From a bacterium (GTDB taxonomy: Bacteria > Ratteibacteria > UBA8468 > B48-G9 > JAFGKM01), in assembly GCA_029548585.1 (NCBI GenBank), contig JAKPNC010000055.1, positions 1 to 26,210 on the forward strand: DNA of 26,210 nucleotides. Direction: 5' to 3'. Position 1 is the first letter of the stretch, and every line of letters begins with the position of its first letter. Of the stretch, positions 24,298-26,210 are shown one piece after another. Made by a program: the position numbers and the translations under genes. Under the pieces are notes generated by a model that saw nothing but the letters and a program-made list of their open reading frames with translations, searched no databases and was not told the DNA's origin.

Positions 24298-24376
24298 GAG
24301 GAAGCTTCCATAAACATATACCGCGCCCAAATCAAAATATGGTAAAATCAATACATTCTATGGGAGCCGGTTTAAT

Positions 24377-24388
24377 ATCACCGGTGAT
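24377..24388. promoter_or_regulatory. palindrome in the divergent intergenic region, possible operator
   Basis: ATCACCGGTGAT is a perfect 12-bp palindrome, flanked by TTTAAT and TTTAAA that extend the symmetry imperfectly to about 22 bp. It lies about 70 nt before the start at 24457 and upstream of the sel-operon promoter. The form suits a dimeric regulator, but no regulator gene is near. No clear -35/-10 pair for the + strand gene was found. Confidence 0.35.
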
Positions 24389-24456
24389 TTAAAAGCTTTT
24401 TATTGCCTGACGCCAAACCTGAAAACTATGGAGAGTTTTGGAAAGGAGACTTTCTT

Positions 24457-26210
24457 ATGAAAATCCACAGGATTTGCGTTAAAGCTTTCCTTTCATATCT
24501 TCTCCTTGCGATATACTGCCCCGCCGCGGAAAAAGCGGTAAATCCTCTTCTTTTTCCGGACGGCTGGAGATTGAACAAGGGCTGGCCTTCGGAGCTGAAA
24601 CCTGAATTCCGCGAAATAAAAAACGCCGGGGAAGCCTGCAAGGGTGAAAAATACGCTTTTGTGAGAGGGCATTTTCTGAGCCGCATGATAGAGGTGAAGG
24701 CAGGAGATGAACTGGAAGTCAGATTCTACGTAAAAGACCCCCGGGAGAAAGACATATCCTGTCTGTTCTATGCCTATACGCGTTCGGAAAATGGAAAATT
24801 GAAGAATTCCGGAATAATGCCCGTATCAACCCATAAAACTGCCGCAGAATGGACAGAAGTAACAACCGTCATAAAAATCCCTGAAAGAACCTCCCCTGTA
24901 GACGGGGCGATAGTTGTTTTGGCCAGCAATACGGGCGCCTTTTTTGATTACGCCTCGGTGGCGGACGTAAAGATATCTGAATTCTCAAATCCCCTGTGCG
25001 CCCGCTACGAAGCCAGGGGCAGGACGAAACTGGCTGAAGAAGATTATGAAGGGGCCATAAAGGAATGGAACAGCGCTTTGCCGCTTGCGGCTAAAGAAGA
25101 GGAAAAAAAACACATTCTCCCGCAGATATCGTCTGTTTACGAGACCCGCGGCAGGATGAGACTGGAAAATGAGGATTTCGGAGGGGCGCGCGAGGAACTG
25201 GACTCCGCCCTGAAATTTGCCGTGACTGAAAAAGACAGGGACAGGATTCTTGCGGAAATATCGCGGGCCCGCAGGCTTGAGAAAATAGCGGGCACGGAGA
25301 AGAAAACAGAAGGGCTCTTTCTCAAGGCTGACGCTTACGAAAGAGAGGGAAGGTACGGGGATGCCCGAAAAGAATATGAATCAATAAGGAAAAAATCCAG
25401 AGGGGATTTCCTTACAGAGATAGCCCTTTTCAACACTGCCGGGCTTTACAGGAAGGAGAAGAATTACGCAAGCGCGCACACAACGTATAATGAACTTTTT
25501 TCCCTGCCGGATTTAACCGGGTTATACCGCATATACGGTCTTTTCAGACAGGCTGAAACATATATAGAACAGGGTCAGTACAGCCAGGCCCGCAGTTTAT
25601 ACGACACCATTCTTAAATCTAAGGACGCCCGGGCAAACCACGTATTCAGGGCAAGGCTTTTCACAGGAGACACTCACAGGAATGAAAGAAAACATAAGAA
25701 CGCCCGCAGCATTTACGAAGGACTGTTAAGGGAGCTGGAATCCTCCGCATTTCCCCACGAAAGCTACCGCATGGACATTATCGAACGACTCGAGGCGATA
25801 GAAGGACTTGCGGACGGAGCCGCAGGAAAAAGCCGGCAGGAAAAATGGGCGGAGAGAGTAAAGAGCCTGAAATATTCAATATACGTTTCTCCCTCCGGCA
25901 GCGATAACAATCCCGGCACGGAAAGGCTTCCTTTTGCAACAATCCCGAGAGCGCAGGAAGAGGTACGCAGAGTCAAATCGGAAAAAGGGATGCCTTCCGG
26001 AGGGATAGCGGTATATCTAAGGGGAGGAAGGTATTTCCTGAAGGAAAGCCTTGTCTTTGAAGGCGAAAAAGACTCGGGAACTGAAAACTCGCCCGTGGTT
26101 TACCGCAATTTCCCGGGAGAAGAGGTAAGGCTTATAGGAGGACAACCGTTAAACGGTTTCAAACCTCTCGAGGACCCGGACGTGTTGAGACGGCTGCCCG
26201 AAGAAGCGAA
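24457..26210 (+). CDS. secreted TPR-like and parallel beta-helix protein (3' truncated by window edge)
   Basis: The frame runs from ATG 24457 (AAAGGAG 8 nt upstream) to the right edge without a stop, 584 codons visible. A signal peptide (KAFLSYLLLAIYCPAA) is followed by a beta-rich, carbohydrate-binding-like region (residues about 30-175), then helical repeats of TPR type (about 180-430) with recurring A-(E/R)-x-x-Y-E-x-A patterns such as AEEDYEGAIKEWNSAL and YEREGRYGDARKEYESI. From about residue 472 the text YVSPSGSDNNPGTERLPFATI is the usual opening of right-handed beta-helix (pectate-lyase-like) proteins, continuing with AVYLRGGRYFL. These often bind or cut polysaccharides outside the cell. 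The enzyme activity, if any, lies beyond the window. It is divergent from the sel operon, with 222 nt between the starts. Confidence 0.8.
   Translation, partial: MKIHRICVKAFLSYLLLAIYCPAAEKAVNPLLFPDGWRLNKGWPSELKPEFREIKNAGEACKGEKYAFVRGHFLSRMIEVKAGDELEVRFYVKDPREKDISCLFYAYTRSENGKLKNSGIMPVSTHKTAAEWTEVTTVIKIPERTSPVDGAIVVLASNTGAFFDYASVADVKISEFSNPLCARYEARGRTKLAEEDYEGAIKEWNSALPLAAKEEEKKHILPQISSVYETRGRMRLENEDFGGAREELDSALKFAVTEKDRDRILAEISRARRLEKIAGTEKKTEGLFLKADAYEREGRYGDARKEYESIRKKSRGDFLTEIALFNTAGLYRKEKNYASAHTTYNELFSLPDLTGLYRIYGLFRQAETYIEQGQYSQARSLYDTILKSKDARANHVFRARLFTGDTHRNERKHKNARSIYEGLLRELESSAFPHESYRMDIIERLEAIEGLADGAAGKSRQEKWAERVKSLKYSIYVSPSGSDNNPGTERLPFATIPRAQEEVRRVKSEKGMPSGGIAVYLRGGRYFLKESLVFEGEKDSGTENSPVVYRNFPGEEVRLIGGQPLNGFKPLEDPDVLRRLPEEA

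Overview
The window looks like chromosomal DNA of an uncultured, Gram-negative-type (diderm) and probably anaerobic bacterium. The grounds are a type II secretion GspK-like protein, SurA/PpiC-type envelope chaperones, several signal-peptide proteins, a double-cubane/dehydratase-family FeS protein and a membrane polyferredoxin. Base composition is near balanced. The secreted carboxypeptidase-regulatory, TPR and parallel beta-helix proteins recall PVC-group and related candidate-phylum genomes, but I cannot assign a phylum from the sequence.

Left part (1-11435, all + strand): housekeeping genes. A 5'-truncated GspK-like gene with a lamin-tail-like insert is followed by a PpiC-type prolyl isomerase, a SurA-N-like lipoprotein, pdxA, rsmA, a guaB3-type IMP dehydrogenase homologue, dnaE, mtnA and tRNA-Val(CAC). 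The surA-pdxA-rsmA order is the same as in Escherichia coli.

Middle (11436-15914): a 1111-residue secreted protein made of about ten carboxypeptidase-regulatory-like repeats, then a short secreted or anchored protein whose reading frame is interrupted by a UGA followed by a bacterial-SECIS-like hairpin. A convergent intergenic region with a terminator-like inverted repeat and a 51/52-bp repeat pair follows.

Right part (15908-24234, all - strand): a selenocysteine locus. Read in the direction of transcription from a sigma70-like promoter near 24292, it carries a membrane protein with an in-frame UGA, selA, selD (with extra redox-type domains at both ends), selB, the tRNA-Sec gene (selC), a double-cubane/2-hydroxyacyl-CoA-dehydratase-like protein, a small single-pass protein ending in CPT-UGA-Leu-stop, and a NapH-like polyferredoxin. 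A divergent secreted TPR/beta-helix protein (24457 on) runs off the right edge.

The main discovery is three previously hidden selenoprotein candidates (14963-15700 on +; 16708-17016 and 23368-24234 on -). In each, the in-frame UGA is followed 20-23 nt later by the apical loop of a perfect 7-8 bp hairpin whose loop contains G-U. These genes sit beside a complete set of Sec synthesis and insertion genes. I do not recognise any of the three proteins as a named selenoprotein family. The neighbouring redox proteins and the redox-decorated SelD suggest an envelope or membrane redox system built around selenium; that last step is inference.
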